From assembly GCA_937967425.1 (NCBI GenBank), contig CALBST010000225.1, positions 1 through 45,374 of the forward strand: a stretch of 45,374 nt of DNA, written 5' to 3'. A program made the translations under genes and the position numbers. Positions 1-14,819 of this stretch are shown piece by piece. Each line of letters starts with the position of its first letter. Position 1 is the stretch's first letter. Under the pieces are notes generated by a model. The model searched no databases. It had not been told where the DNA came from and saw nothing but the letters and a program-made list of their open reading frames with translations. Origin of the DNA: an uncultured Caulobacteraceae bacterium. GTDB lineage: Bacteria; Pseudomonadota; Alphaproteobacteria; Caulobacterales; TH1-2.

Positions 1-1
1 G

Positions 2-61
2 CTGGTGCTGGGCGATGTGCTTGAGAGCATTCGCACCGGCGCGCCCTACGAGCGCCCGTAA
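2..61 (+). CDS. C-terminal tail of an unknown protein (cut by window start)
   Basis: A reading frame enters at the left edge and ends at a TAA at 59-61. It encodes about 19 residues ending GAPYERP. The frame is open to the window edge and reads on the same strand as the next gene. The fragment is too short to assign a family. It is called only because it is the one frame at the edge with protein-like composition. Confidence 0.35.
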   Translation: MVLGDVLESIRTGAPYERP

Positions 62-143
62 CCAGCACTTCGCAATTCGGCGACGGATATTTCGCTGTCG
101 CCCGTTTAAGCGGGTGCGAGGACTCCTGTGCTGGAGGCGACAA

Positions 144-524
144 GTGAACTTGAAGGCAGTTTTGACGGGCGCGTTGGCAATGCTCGCCGCGTGCGCGACA
201 CCGGCGGCAGCGTGGACTCAAATCGGCGTGCGCGAAGTGCGCGACCGCACAGATCGCGACACCATCATCGTGGACGGGCCGCGTCAGTTCGAGCGGATCA
301 AGCTCTGCGTGTACCGCAACCCAGTGCACTTCATTGATGTGGACGTGTACTTCCGCAATGGCGGCCACCAGGATGTCTCCGTACGCCAGCGCATCAATCC
401 GGGTGAATGCACGCGCGCCATCGATCTGAACGGCGATGACCGCAACATTACACGCGTCTCGATGCTCTACGAGGAAACCAGCTTCCGCCGCCGCACAGCG
501 ACGGTGCGGCTGTTCGCGGAATAG
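144..524 (+). CDS. Small exported protein of unknown function
   Basis: This encodes 126 residues. A longer frame opens at 15, but its first part is arginine-rich and unconvincing. A GTG at 144 has a GGAGG sequence at 133-137 and starts a clear signal peptide: Lys, a hydrophobic stretch, then a small-residue cleavage region near ATPAAAW. I therefore chose it as the start. The mature part (about 105 residues) has alternating polar and hydrophobic residues typical of a beta-rich domain. It has two cysteines (in KLCVYRN and PGECTRA) that could form a disulfide in the periplasm. I do not recognise the family. The next gene is convergent and ends one base later. Confidence 0.75.
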   Translation: MNLKAVLTGALAMLAACATPAAAWTQIGVREVRDRTDRDTIIVDGPRQFERIKLCVYRNPVHFIDVDVYFRNGGHQDVSVRQRINPGECTRAIDLNGDDRNITRVSMLYEETSFRRRTATVRLFAE

Positions 525-1028
525 CTATTGCGCCACGACATCCGCGGTTGGAGCCGTAGCAATCTGGCGTAAATCCCAGCCTTCGCCGCGGATGTTGTCG
601 ACCTTCCAGCGATCGTCTTCCCAGACAAGATCGTAAACCACTTCCGTACGTGTGCCGGAATTGTCGAACGTGGCGCGCGCTGAGGCGTGGCTGCCCTCAA
701 CAACCGCTTCCGTGACAACGTTGAGGTTGCTCAGCTGATAGTCCTGCGCCGCGATAATTGGGTCGAAATCGAGGATCGGCTCGTTGATCTGTTGCGAGCG
801 CTGCATCATCGCCAAGAGCAGCGCACGAGTGGCGTTCGACCACGGCGCTTGATCTTCGAGCGGCGGGAACTGCGCGCCTTCGGTCATATAGCGGTCATAG
901 AGCGGGCGAACGACCGCGGCTGGATCGGGGATCGCGCGTTGTTCCTCCGGCGTTTGCTCCGGTTGCGGCGGGGTGCAGGCAACAAGAGCCACGGCGCTCA
1001 AGCCCAAGATCAGATCGCGTCTGTGCAT
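525..1028 (-). CDS. Putative lipoprotein, DUF3828-like
   Basis: This encodes 167 residues. The ATG at 1028 is preceded by AAAGGAGG with good spacing, so the in-frame ATG at 1064 is not used. The N-terminus has Arg-Arg, a hydrophobic core and a lipobox-like ALVAC, which predicts lipidation and a membrane anchor on the periplasmic side. The remainder (PLYDRYMTE near residue 43, then strands ending in a VVYDLVWEDDRWKVDNI block) matches the pattern of DUF3828/NTF2-like lipoproteins, in which a cone-shaped fold ends with a W.V..I strand. No substrate can be inferred. The family assignment is from memory of the pattern and is moderate. Confidence 0.75.
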   Translation of the reverse strand: MHRRDLILGLSAVALVACTPPQPEQTPEEQRAIPDPAAVVRPLYDRYMTEGAQFPPLEDQAPWSNATRALLLAMMQRSQQINEPILDFDPIIAAQDYQLSNLNVVTEAVVEGSHASARATFDNSGTRTEVVYDLVWEDDRWKVDNIRGEGWDLRQIATAPTADVVAQ

Positions 1029-1097
1029 CCCCGCCTCCTTTGTGGTGGCGCGAGATAAGCGCAAACAACTGCCGCGCGCTATCCCTGATCTGGCGCG

Positions 1098-1610
1098 TTA
1101 GCCCCGCACCCATCCTACAGCCGGATCGTTGAAATCGACGACGTCGCCGAGTTCATAGACGTTGCGATAGCCGTAGCCGTAGAGGTTGATGAAGGTCTGG
1201 ATGTTCAACGCGAGTTCAACGCGCTTCAGGATCACGGGCTGGGCGTTGTTGGAAAAATTGTTGTTGCAATAGATCAGGATGCGGACGTTCGGATCGCTGA
1301 GCGCTTCACGCAGGCTTTGATCGGTGAAATCCGTGAACGGCAGATTGATCGCGCCGTCGATGTGGCCCTCGGCATAAGCGTCTGCCGAGCGCGCATCGAG
1401 AATGATGGTGTTCGGCTCGCGCGCCATGCGCCGAAAGTCCGCGAGCGAGACGAGCCGGTTCTCGCGATAGGCTTCAACCTCAGCTGTCAGATTGCGGAAG
1501 CCGGAATAGTTGATCTGCGCGGACGTGTTCGCGGGCGGCGGCGGCTTTTCCTGCGCAAGCGCGGCGGCTGACATCAATCCGACGGCGAACGCAAGAACAA
1601 CGGCGCGCAT
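1098..1610 (-). CDS. Periplasmic rhodanese-domain protein
   Basis: This encodes 170 residues starting with a signal peptide that ends near AALAQ. One rhodanese domain covers roughly residues 50-165. It shows the CH2A-type motif IILDARSADAYAEGHIDGA and an active-site loop beginning with cysteine (ILIYCNNNFSNN). The catalytic Cys is therefore present, but the loop is Asn-rich and longer than the usual six residues. Rhodaneses carry persulfide sulfur. An exported single-domain form may act in thiol or sulfur handling in the periplasm. It sits in a run of minus-strand envelope genes with no clear operon partner. Confidence 0.85.
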   Translation of the reverse strand: MRAVVLAFAVGLMSAAALAQEKPPPPANTSAQINYSGFRNLTAEVEAYRENRLVSLADFRRMAREPNTIILDARSADAYAEGHIDGAINLPFTDFTDQSLREALSDPNVRILIYCNNNFSNNAQPVILKRVELALNIQTFINLYGYGYRNVYELGDVVDFNDPAVGWVRG

Positions 1611-1656
1611 GACAAGGTCCTCCCACCAAACAGGAGGCGCGCGGTTTTGGTTCTTA

Positions 1657-1929
1657 TTACGGCGTGTTGTTGATCATCGTGAGGAGATAAGGCGCGCCGA
1701 CGGTGATGAGGCCGCCGATCAGCAAGCCCACCGGCATACCCATGAGCGCGCCGACATAGCCGTTGCCCAACCGCTCACCCCAATCGAGACCGCTTCCACC
1801 AAGGCGCACCAGGAAACCCAGACCCGCGCCGATCAGACCGCCCATGCCGCCGTAATTCCAGCCGAGCACGCAAAGCGCGATCATGCCTGCGAACGCCGCA
1901 AGGGCGAGCAAGAGCCTCAATCCGTTCAA
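1657..1929 (-). CDS. Small glycine-rich membrane protein
   Basis: This encodes 90 residues. The first codon would be TTG at 1929, preceded by GGGAG at a usable distance; the next in-frame ATG is at residue 16. Two or three hydrophobic segments are visible: residues 3-25, a Gly-rich region at 27-42 with GxxxG-like spacing, and 59-85. It is probably an inner-membrane protein. I do not recognise the family. It follows the SPFH-domain gene on the same strand with about 110 bp between them, so it may be co-transcribed with it. Confidence 0.65.
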   Translation of the reverse strand: MNGLRLLLALAAFAGMIALCVLGWNYGGMGGLIGAGLGFLVRLGGSGLDWGERLGNGYVGALMGMPVGLLIGGLITVGAPYLLTMINNTP

Positions 1930-2039
1930 GCAGGATCACTCCCTCGCGGACGCCTCGGCCGATCGGCCCGTGGTCCTCTTCGACTCTCTTGGCGTGTGTC
2001 CCCGCCTCAACGCAAGCGTCAGAGGCGCCGCAGGCCTGC

Positions 2040-3062
2040 CTAAAGGCGCTGTTCGGGGTGGTGAGCGCCCCCATTTGGGGCGGGAGCGGGCGCTGGGGTC
2101 ACACGCCGGGCGATCGCATCACGCTGGGCGGTGGCGCCGATGAGGCCGAGTTCTTGGGGCGTCAGCACCAGGAGTTGGCCGGAGGCGGCGAGCGCTTCGG
2201 CGATGTTTTGGCGCGTTTGCATGTCGAGCAGCGTCATCAGCGCCGAAAGCGCAGCGGGATCGCGGTTCTTGAACACATCAGCCAGCTGATCGATTTGCTG
2301 CGGGCGCAGCGACAGCACCCCCGCGGCGCGTGCAAGCGCGCGGGCGGCGGCTTGCTGTTCGGGCGTTGCGTTTGCCGGAAGCGAGGCGTTGGCAAGCGCC
2401 GCAGGCGCGGACGCCGCGAACTCGTCCGGTTGCGAGTAGGTGAAGTTTGCAGTGTGGAAGCGCACGCCGAGCGCCATCCCGGGCTCACCGGCTTCGTCAC
2501 CCTCGGCTTCGTCACGCCGCAGGCGCTCGATTGCACCACGCTCAACTTCCTGGAGCGACGCGCGCAGCTCTTCATCGTGGCGCTTGCCGATCTCAGCCCG
2601 GAACGCGCTTTGGATACGGCTTTCAAGCGCCAAGGAGAATTCCTGGATTTCGTAGACATGCTTCAACAGAGCGCGGTTCAGGCTGAATTGCACGCGCGCA
2701 TCGACGACGACCTTGTGAGAATCGGCGGTCACCGCTTCGAACGGCAAGGGCGCGCAATAATGTGGGCGGAGATTGATCGCGCCGGTGCGCGGATCCATCA
2801 GCTTCACCATGCGCCGGCCGCCATTGGTGGGATCGAGCGCGACGAATTCAACGTGCGGCGCTGTCGGCCCGCGCACGACGTTCTCCTCATAGTCCCAGAG
2901 GACGACCTTGCCCTCGATCGCACGGCGGAAACCGCGGTCGTCCTGCGTCATGTAAGTGAGATCGTAGCGGGCTTCGTAATAGCGCGACCAAACGTAGAAG
3001 ATGATCGCGAGCAGAATAACGCCGGCGAGCGCGCCAATTGAAATCATCAACGCCAATGACAT
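2040..3062 (-). CDS. SPFH/band 7-like membrane-anchored protein
   Basis: This encodes 340 residues. Two in-frame ATGs exist, at 3074 and 3062. The second is preceded by GGGG at suitable spacing and is preferred. One N-terminal membrane segment (about residues 2-24) is followed by a cytoplasmic or periplasmic domain. That domain contains a stretch typical of SPFH proteins: a D.R..V.VDARVQFSLN-type strand, then an amphipathic helix rich in E, R and A with EIGKRHDEELRASL. The C-terminal part is Ala/Gln-rich helix followed by a Pro-rich tail. SPFH proteins form membrane-bound oligomeric rings. The precise subfamily is not clear and the assignment is moderate. Confidence 0.7.
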   Translation of the reverse strand: MSLALMISIGALAGVILLAIIFYVWSRYYEARYDLTYMTQDDRGFRRAIEGKVVLWDYEENVVRGPTAPHVEFVALDPTNGGRRMVKLMDPRTGAINLRPHYCAPLPFEAVTADSHKVVVDARVQFSLNRALLKHVYEIQEFSLALESRIQSAFRAEIGKRHDEELRASLQEVERGAIERLRRDEAEGDEAGEPGMALGVRFHTANFTYSQPDEFAASAPAALANASLPANATPEQQAAARALARAAGVLSLRPQQIDQLADVFKNRDPAALSALMTLLDMQTRQNIAEALAASGQLLVLTPQELGLIGATAQRDAIARRVTPAPAPAPNGGAHHPEQRL

Positions 3063-3145
3063 GGCGGTCCCCATATGTTGTGACAGCAGATGGAGCCTAG
3101 CTCAGTCGCGCGCGCCTTGCAGCCCCCATGCGCGTTTGACGCGAA

Positions 3146-4401
<1,256 letters not shown>

Positions 4402-4405
<4 letters not shown>

Positions 4406-5514
4406 TGATCCCATTCCTCCGCCACGCTGGCATCGGCTTCGCGCGGCGCCCGGATTGATTTGAGGCGCTGGAACGCCTCGGCGTCAAGCAACCGCCGCGC
4501 CGCCCATACCGCCATCCCGCGCACAAGTGGGGATGAATCCCCGGTTAGCTGTTCCGCGACCGGCGCGAGCGCAGCATCGCCACTGTTTCCAATCGCGCAC
4601 ACGACGTTGCGCACGAAGCGATCACGCCCAGTTCGCTTTACAGGCGTTCCGGCGAAACGCGCGCGAAAGGCGGCGCCATCGAGTGCGGCCAGCTCCGCGA
4701 GCGGCGCGAGGCGGAGTTCATCGCGCATCGCCATGCGTGCTTCGCGCGAGGTTTGCGCGAACTTGTTCCAAGGGCAGACGGCCAAACAATCGTCGCAGCC
4801 GAACACGCGGTTGCCGAGCGCTTCGCGAAACGCGCGTGGGATTTGTTGTTTGGACTCAATCGTGAGGTAAGCGAGGCAACGGCGCGCATCGAGTTGGTAC
4901 GGCGCTGGGAAGGCATCGGTCGGGCATACATCGAGGCATGCACGGCAGGAGCCACAATGATCTTGCTCCGGCGTGTCGGCGTCGAGTTCTGCCGCGGAAA
5001 GGATCGCGCCGAGAAACAACCACGAGCCATGGGTGCGCGACACGAGGTTGGTGTGCTTGCCCTGCCAGCCGAGTCCCGCACGCTGGGCTAGCGGCTTTTC
5101 CATGAGCGGCGCGGTATCGACGAAGACCTTGACATCGGCGCCACTTTCGTGCGCGAGCCATTGCGCAAGCTGCTTCAGCTTGCCTTTGACGACGTCGTGG
5201 TAATCACGCCGCGCTGCATAGGCGGAAACGAGCCCATTTTTCCGCTGCTGCAGCAAGGCGATGGCGTCATCAGCGGTCGCGTAGCTTTGGCCGACCAAGA
5301 TCGCGCTGCGCGCCTCAGGCCAAAGCTGCTGCGGATGCTCGCGCGGATTTGCGCCATCGCGTTGCTGCCCGAGCCACGCCATATCGCCGTGGCGGCCTTC
5401 ATCCAGGAATTCGCGCAAGCGTGCGCCTGCGGGCCACGCTTCGCGCGCCGAGGCGATGCCCACGGCGTCGAAGCCCAGCGCTTCGGCCTTGCGTTTGAGC
5501 GCCACGGAAATCAC
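4402..5514 (-). CDS. queG: Epoxyqueuosine reductase
   Basis: This encodes 370 residues, the usual length. QueG is a cobalamin and 4Fe-4S enzyme that reduces epoxyqueuosine to queuosine at the wobble base of tRNAs for Tyr, His, Asn and Asp. Visible landmarks are the VDTAPLMEKPLA segment with the conserved general-acid Asp, a first cluster motif CGSCRACLDVCP, RRCLAYLTIES, and a second cluster motif CDDCLAVCPWNKFA. A HEAT-like C-terminus follows. Its stop codon overlaps the mtgA start by four bases, so the two genes are probably translationally coupled, although their functions are unrelated. Confidence 0.95.
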
Positions 5515-5593
5515 TTGGCGCGTATGCCGCAGGCGCAGCCTAACGTCGATACCACGGCGCCAAAACCCGGCGACGCGGCCCGCCGGCGTGCGA

Positions 5594-6970
5594 TCAGCGC
5601 AATGCTGCCGCTATTGCCTCGGCGGCCGGATCACGGCCAGTGCGGTAGGCCTCGATGGTCCACGGCGCGTTGATGTCCGGGGCGAGACTTTCGACGGCGA
5701 TCGGATGCCGCACGACCGAACCATGACAGTTCTCGACATTTCGGCAGCCGGTTCGATAATCGTGACGCTCAGTGGCGATGAGGATAGCGCCACCTGAATT
5801 GGGGAGGGTGAATATGTCGCCCTCCGCATGGAAATCGAGGCGGTCGCCAACCATTTCGCCGACGATGGTGACGCGATCTGGCGCCGATTGTTTGAGGTAG
5901 CCGACAGTCGAAATCGCGGCCGAGAACGTCCACGGACTGGTGAGCACGAACACACGCCCCTGAACCGTGCGCGGCAGGCGGCGCACCCAGGCGCGCGTCG
6001 TGTTAAGATCGCCGCCGCCGTTCATGCGCATGTCGAGCACGATGTTGCGCCGGCCGGACGTGCGCGCCGCTTCGAGGGAATCGAGCATGAATTCGGCGAT
6101 GTCTGCATCGCCGCTGCTGTTGTTCTGGCGTAGTTCGATCCAGAACGCGTCGAGTTCCGGCGCATCGCGCATGCGGAATGGCGTATCCGGCTCCTGCAAA
6201 GCCCAAGGCGCAGCATCGGCCGTGAGCAACGCGCGCCAGTTGTCACCCTCGCCTTCCACCGGCGCAGGATAGTACCAACGGTCCGCATTGGCGCGCACGC
6301 GATCCGGATTCGCGGGCTCGGCGCTGAAGCGGCGTGTCACAGTGCGGCCGCTGGCGAGTTGAAAGCGGTAGCTGGCGCGGCTGGCGTTGGCGATTACGCC
6401 AAGAGCTTCCATCTGCTCGGGGCTTTCGAAGAAGTAGTTGGCGTTGCGATCGCGCCAGCTATCTGTACCCCCGCCAAGTGAACGTGCTGCCGCTCGTAAC
6501 TGAGCGATCGGATGCCCATCAATGGCGACAAGGCGTGCGCCAAGCAAATCAGCGTGCACGGGATTGGCGCGCAGCACGTAGAAATCCCCGCCGAACGGCG
6601 CGAAGCGGACCTCCGTGATTCGATTGAACCGGCGCGAGCGGGGGCCGGGAAAGTAGGCGGTGTGACCATTGTCGGCGAGCGCGACGATGCGCGCGAGCTC
6701 AAGTTCGAAATACGCTTGGCTCACTCTTTCCGCGCCCGCTTCGAGCGCAGCCAGACGCTGCTCGGCTTCAGCACGACGGCCTGCGACCACTAAGGCGGCG
6801 TCGTGAGCGATGAAGCGATCACGGAACACGGCGATATCGGCGCGGCGCGCCTCAGCGCTCGCCGTTGGGGTTGCCGCTTGCTCTTGTTGGCTTGGGTGTT
6901 GCGCCACTGCGGAGGTGACCGCGAGCGAAAGAATGGCGAAGGCGGCGGCGGCCGTGCGTGCAATGTTCAT
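5594..6970 (-). CDS. Exported S41-family (tail-specific protease-like) peptidase
   Basis: This encodes 458 residues with a signal peptide ending near AVAQ. The ATG is preceded by GGGAGG at ideal spacing. An N-terminal helical region (about 40-105) is followed by a PDZ-like strand segment containing LVAIDGHPI, then a C-terminal S41 core with VLDMRMNGGGDLN and TSPWTFSAAIS, where the Ser after TF would be the nucleophile. S41 enzymes cleave protein C-termini or peptides in the periplasm. The catalytic Lys usually found some 25 residues after the Ser is not obvious. Activity is therefore uncertain. A 46-codon membrane ORF precedes it by 15 bp. Confidence 0.85.
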   Translation of the reverse strand: MNIARTAAAAFAILSLAVTSAVAQHPSQQEQAATPTASAEARRADIAVFRDRFIAHDAALVVAGRRAEAEQRLAALEAGAERVSQAYFELELARIVALADNGHTAYFPGPRSRRFNRITEVRFAPFGGDFYVLRANPVHADLLGARLVAIDGHPIAQLRAAARSLGGGTDSWRDRNANYFFESPEQMEALGVIANASRASYRFQLASGRTVTRRFSAEPANPDRVRANADRWYYPAPVEGEGDNWRALLTADAAPWALQEPDTPFRMRDAPELDAFWIELRQNNSSGDADIAEFMLDSLEAARTSGRRNIVLDMRMNGGGDLNTTRAWVRRLPRTVQGRVFVLTSPWTFSAAISTVGYLKQSAPDRVTIVGEMVGDRLDFHAEGDIFTLPNSGGAILIATERHDYRTGCRNVENCHGSVVRHPIAVESLAPDINAPWTIEAYRTGRDPAAEAIAAALR

Positions 6971-6985
6971 GTGTTCCCTCCCTCG

Positions 6986-7126
6986 TCAGGGCGCTGGCTG
7001 GACGGCGGCTTGTTGTGATGTGAGGCTCGCCAACACGGGCGCGTTCATGGCGCCGAGCGTCAACCCCGCGCCGACAAGCGCGACGAAGACGAGCAGCGCC
7101 AAGCGTGCCAATCCCTTTCCTGACAT
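6986..7126 (-). CDS. Putative 46-residue single-span membrane protein
   Basis: A short ATG-to-TGA frame encodes 46 residues: a Lys/Arg-bearing N-terminus (MSGKGLARL), a hydrophobic stretch of about 20 residues, then a polar Gln/Pro-rich tail. This is the layout of a small membrane protein or a signal-anchored peptide. It ends 15 bp before the S41 peptidase start on the same strand, with that gene's GGGAGG ribosome site in between, so the two look like an operon. No strong ribosome site precedes its own ATG, which lowers confidence. I do not recognise a family. Confidence 0.45.
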   Translation of the reverse strand: MSGKGLARLALLVFVALVGAGLTLGAMNAPVLASLTSQQAAVQPAP

Positions 7127-7177
7127 GCCCAATGGATGCGAGCGATCGCGCGTTTGGATGCTAGGCGCGACGAACGC

Positions 7178-11790
<4,613 letters not shown>

Positions 11791-11794
<4 letters not shown>

Positions 11795-13203
11795 TCTGCA
11801 GCCACCTTCGCTTGCGATTGCACATAGGCGTGCATCGCATCCGCGGCGTCGCGGCCTTCGCGGATGGCCCAGACAACGAGCGAAGCGCCGCGGACGATGT
11901 CGCCGGCAGCGTAGACACCCGGTTCGTTGGTCGCGAAGCTGAGCGGATCAACTCGCACTGTACCCCAGCGCGTGAGTTCGACATTCCAATCGCTCAGGTC
12001 TTCTGCGTCGAAGCCAAGCGCGGCGATGATGAGATCGCCGGGGACTTCATAGGCGCTGTCGGGTTGCTCCTGCGGCGTTTGACGGCCGCTTTCGTCGGGC
12101 TGGCCGAGTTGCATGCGCACGGCTTTGACCGCGGGCGACTTGCCGGCGCGCACGCTCTTCGGCGCAGCGAGCCAATCGAAGGCGACGCCCTCCTCTTCGG
12201 CGTGCGCGACTTCGCGCTGTGATCCCGGCATGTTGGCGCGGTCGCGGCGATAGAGGCAGGTGACGCTCTTCGCGCCCTGGCGGCGCGCGGTTCGGACGCA
12301 ATCCATCGCCGTGTCGCCGCCGCCGATCACGACGACGCGGCGGCCGTTGGCGTTGAGCGCGCCGCTGTTGAATTCGGGCACATCATCGCCAAGGCCTACG
12401 CGGTTTGCGGCGATGAGGAAGTCGAGCGCTTTCACCACCGTGCGATCGTTCGGGGCGTTAAGTGGCTTTGGTTTGTAAACGCCCGTCGCGATCAACACGG
12501 CGTCGTGCTTGGCGCGGAGATCGGCGAAGCTGATCGTCTCGCCAACATTGCAGTTCAATTCGAACTTGACGCCGCCATCGATGAGGCGTTGCGCACGGCG
12601 TTGAACGACGTCCTTCTCAAGCTTGAAGTTAGGGATTCCATAGACGAGCAAGCCGCCGATGCGATCGTGGCGATCGTACACGGTCACCTGGTAGCCGCGT
12701 TGGCGCATGCGCTCGGCAGCAGCAAGGCCGGCAGGGCCAGCGCCGATGATGCCAATGCTCTCGCTGCGCTCAGCGCGCACGGTCAGCGGCGCGACCCAGC
12801 CTTCGCGCCAGGCGGTTTCAGTCAGGTATTTTTCGACAGCGCCAATGGTAACGGCGCCGTGCGCGCTCTGCTCGATCACGCACGCGCCCTCGCAGAGGCG
12901 ATCCTGCGGGCAGATGCGGCCGCAGACCTCGGGCATCGAGTTGGTTGAGGCCGAGAGTTCATAGGCCTCGCGCAGACGGCCCTCGGCCGTGAGGCGGAGC
13001 CAGTCAGGGATGTTGTTCTGAAGCGGGCAATGGGTCTGGCAGAATGGCACGCCGCACTGGGCGCAGCGGGAGGCCTGTTCGGCTGCCTTTTGCGCAATAA
13101 AATCAGCGTAGATCTCGTGGAAATCGCCAGCACGCGCCTCGGCCGGACGCTTTTGGGGCATAGCTTGCCCTAGAGACACGAATTTCTGCATGCGTTCGGC
13201 CAC
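11791..13203 (-). CDS. gltD: Glutamate synthase, small (beta) subunit
   Basis: This encodes 470 residues, the usual length. GltD takes electrons from NADPH through FAD and two 4Fe-4S clusters to GltB. N-terminal cluster cysteines are in CAQCGVPFCQTHCPL and CGRICPQDRLCEGACV. The FAD fold GIIGAGPAGLAAAE and the NADPH fold VVVIGGGDTAMDC follow, with the C-terminal FAD motif EPGVYAAGDIVRG. The GTG start at 13203 is preceded by GGAGG six bases upstream and is preferred over the ATG at 13191. It is the first gene of the gltDB operon. The gltD-before-gltB order with overlapping stop and start supports a fixed subunit ratio. Confidence 0.96.
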
Positions 13204-13428
13204 GAACGCCCTCCAACTGTCGCGGATGGCGGAAGATTATTTCATTTATGACCCGATTCACCCCGGCAGCAAGCGGCCGGCGGAGGTTTTCGCTGCACTG
13301 CAACGAAAATGAGAGGCTCGGCACAACGAACGGCCAGACTGCAGCGCCAGTGGGCCGCAGTCTTGCATGATGCGCCGGATTGCTTCGGATGGGACAATCT
13401 CGTGTCGCGACTCGGTGAACTAACCACG
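13204..13428. promoter_or_regulatory. Divergent gltD / uppP intergenic region
   Basis: These 225 bp separate the minus-strand gltDB operon from plus-strand uppP, so promoters for both must lie here or inside the adjoining coding ends. An A/T-rich stretch (13232-13254) and a small inverted repeat with arms TTTTCG and CGAAAA around 13287-13310 are the most promoter-like or operator-like parts. No textbook -35/-10 pair could be fixed by eye. Confidence 0.35.
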
Positions 13429-14370
13429 ATGGATGATCAGCCGGCCCAGGCCGAACCCAACCCAGGCCTCGCCGCTCGCCTTGGGCTTAACCCAACGCTG
13501 GTTCTCATCGGCGGCATCGCTGCGCTGATTGCCGTCTCGTTGGCGCTGACCCAGTTCGGCGACCAGTTCGCACGGCTTGGCCAAGCCGCCCTGCTCGGCG
13601 TGCTGCAGGGCCTGACGGAATTCCTGCCGGTCTCGTCGACAGCGCACTTGCTGCTCGGCGCCGACGCCATCGGCTACGACGATCCCGGCGGCGTCTTCAC
13701 CGTGATGATCCAGCTGGGCTCGATCCTGGCGGTGATGTGGCTCTATCGCCAGCGCATTATCGATGTTGTCACCGGGCTGCCGACCAAGCCCGAGGCGCGA
13801 CGCTTTGCGCTGATGCTGTTTCTCGCCTTCCTGCCGGCGCTGGTGATCGGCTTCTTCGCCGCCGACTATGTGAAGCTCGTACTCTATGAGAGCCTGAACA
13901 TCATCGCTTGGGCGCTCGTGATCGGCGGCGCGGCGATGCTGGTGCTTGAGCGGTTCGCGCCGACGCCAGTGGTAACAGACGCCGCGAAAACGCCGATCTG
14001 GCGCGCCGTCGCCGTCGGCTTCATGCAATGTATCGCGATGATACCCGGCGTTTCGCGCTCGGGAGCGACGATCTATGGCGGCCTACTGCTTGGCCTCGAT
14101 CGGCGCGCGGCGGCGGAGTTCTCGTTCTTCCTCGCCATGCCAACCATGGTGGCGGCGTTCATTTACGACTTCCTCGAAATCAAGGATCAGATCAGCGCCG
14201 ACCGCGTCTCGGAAATCGCGATTGGGTTTGTGTTTGCCTTTATCTCCGCGCTGATCGTGGTGAAGCCGTTCCTCGATTATGTGACGCGCGTGGGCTTTGC
14301 ACCGTTCGCGTGGTATCGCATCGCCCTCGGCGCCGTATTGCTTGGCGCCATGGCGATGGGCTGGTTGTGA
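13429..14370 (+). CDS. uppP: Undecaprenyl-diphosphatase (bacitracin resistance protein family)
   Basis: This encodes 313 residues from the ATG at 13429. The longer frame upstream (from 13309) looks non-coding. UppP dephosphorylates undecaprenyl diphosphate at the periplasmic membrane face and so recycles the lipid carrier for peptidoglycan. Both signature blocks are present: LLGVLQGLTEFLPVSSTAH with the catalytic glutamates, and PGVSRSGATI with the catalytic Arg. About eight membrane segments are visible. The N-terminus is roughly 40 residues longer than in typical 265-280-residue members and includes an extra hydrophobic segment. The stop overlaps the DUF488 start by four bases (GTGA). Confidence 0.93.
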   Translation: MDDQPAQAEPNPGLAARLGLNPTLVLIGGIAALIAVSLALTQFGDQFARLGQAALLGVLQGLTEFLPVSSTAHLLLGADAIGYDDPGGVFTVMIQLGSILAVMWLYRQRIIDVVTGLPTKPEARRFALMLFLAFLPALVIGFFAADYVKLVLYESLNIIAWALVIGGAAMLVLERFAPTPVVTDAAKTPIWRAVAVGFMQCIAMIPGVSRSGATIYGGLLLGLDRRAAAEFSFFLAMPTMVAAFIYDFLEIKDQISADRVSEIAIGFVFAFISALIVVKPFLDYVTRVGFAPFAWYRIALGAVLLGAMAMGWL

Positions 14371-14819
14371 CGAAGCTCTACACGATCGGCTACGAAAACG
14401 TTGGGCAGGCTGATTTCGTCGCGGCGCTGAAGACGGCGAAGGTCAAGACGCTTGTCGATGTGCGCGAGGTTGCGAATTCGCGGCGGGCCGGCTTCTCAAA
14501 AAAGTCGCTAGCGGCGGCGCTCGATGCGGCAGGCATCGCCTACATTCACATGAAACCGCTCGGCACGCCGAAGGCCGGCCGCGAGGCGGCGCGCAAAGGC
14601 GACACGAAGACGATGACGCGGATCTTCGAGGCGAAGCTCGCCGAGCCGGAAAGCCAGATGGCGTTGGCGGAAACGGCTGAGCTGGCCAAGCGCGGGCGCA
14701 CTTGCATCATGTGCTTGGAGCACGATTGGCGCGGCTGCCACCGCGCCATCGTCGCCCGTCACATCGAAGACGAATTCGGCCTTAGCCCTGCGCACCTCTC
14801 CCCCGCACCGTCTCAATGA
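14367..14819 (+). CDS. DUF488 family protein
   Basis: This encodes 150 residues from a GTG that overlaps the uppP stop. The frame is open further upstream but is antisense-like within uppP, so the coupled GTG is the sensible start. The family pattern is clear: LYTIGYENVGQADFV at the N-terminus, LVDVREVANSRRAGFSK, and the C-terminal CxE.....CHR motif (CIMCLEHDWRGCHRAIVA). DUF488 proteins are widespread, cytoplasmic and of unknown biochemical function. Conserved Cys, Arg and His residues suggest an enzyme or nucleic-acid role. The last 38 bases overlap the convergent membrane-protein gene. Confidence 0.9.
   Translation: MTKLYTIGYENVGQADFVAALKTAKVKTLVDVREVANSRRAGFSKKSLAAALDAAGIAYIHMKPLGTPKAGREAARKGDTKTMTRIFEAKLAEPESQMALAETAELAKRGRTCIMCLEHDWRGCHRAIVARHIEDEFGLSPAHLSPAPSQ

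Noticed and set aside
1989..3041. A 350-codon plus-strand frame opposite the SPFH gene
   Set aside because: Its composition is dominated by Arg, Gly and His and it has no ribosome site. The minus strand encodes a coherent membrane-anchored SPFH-like protein.
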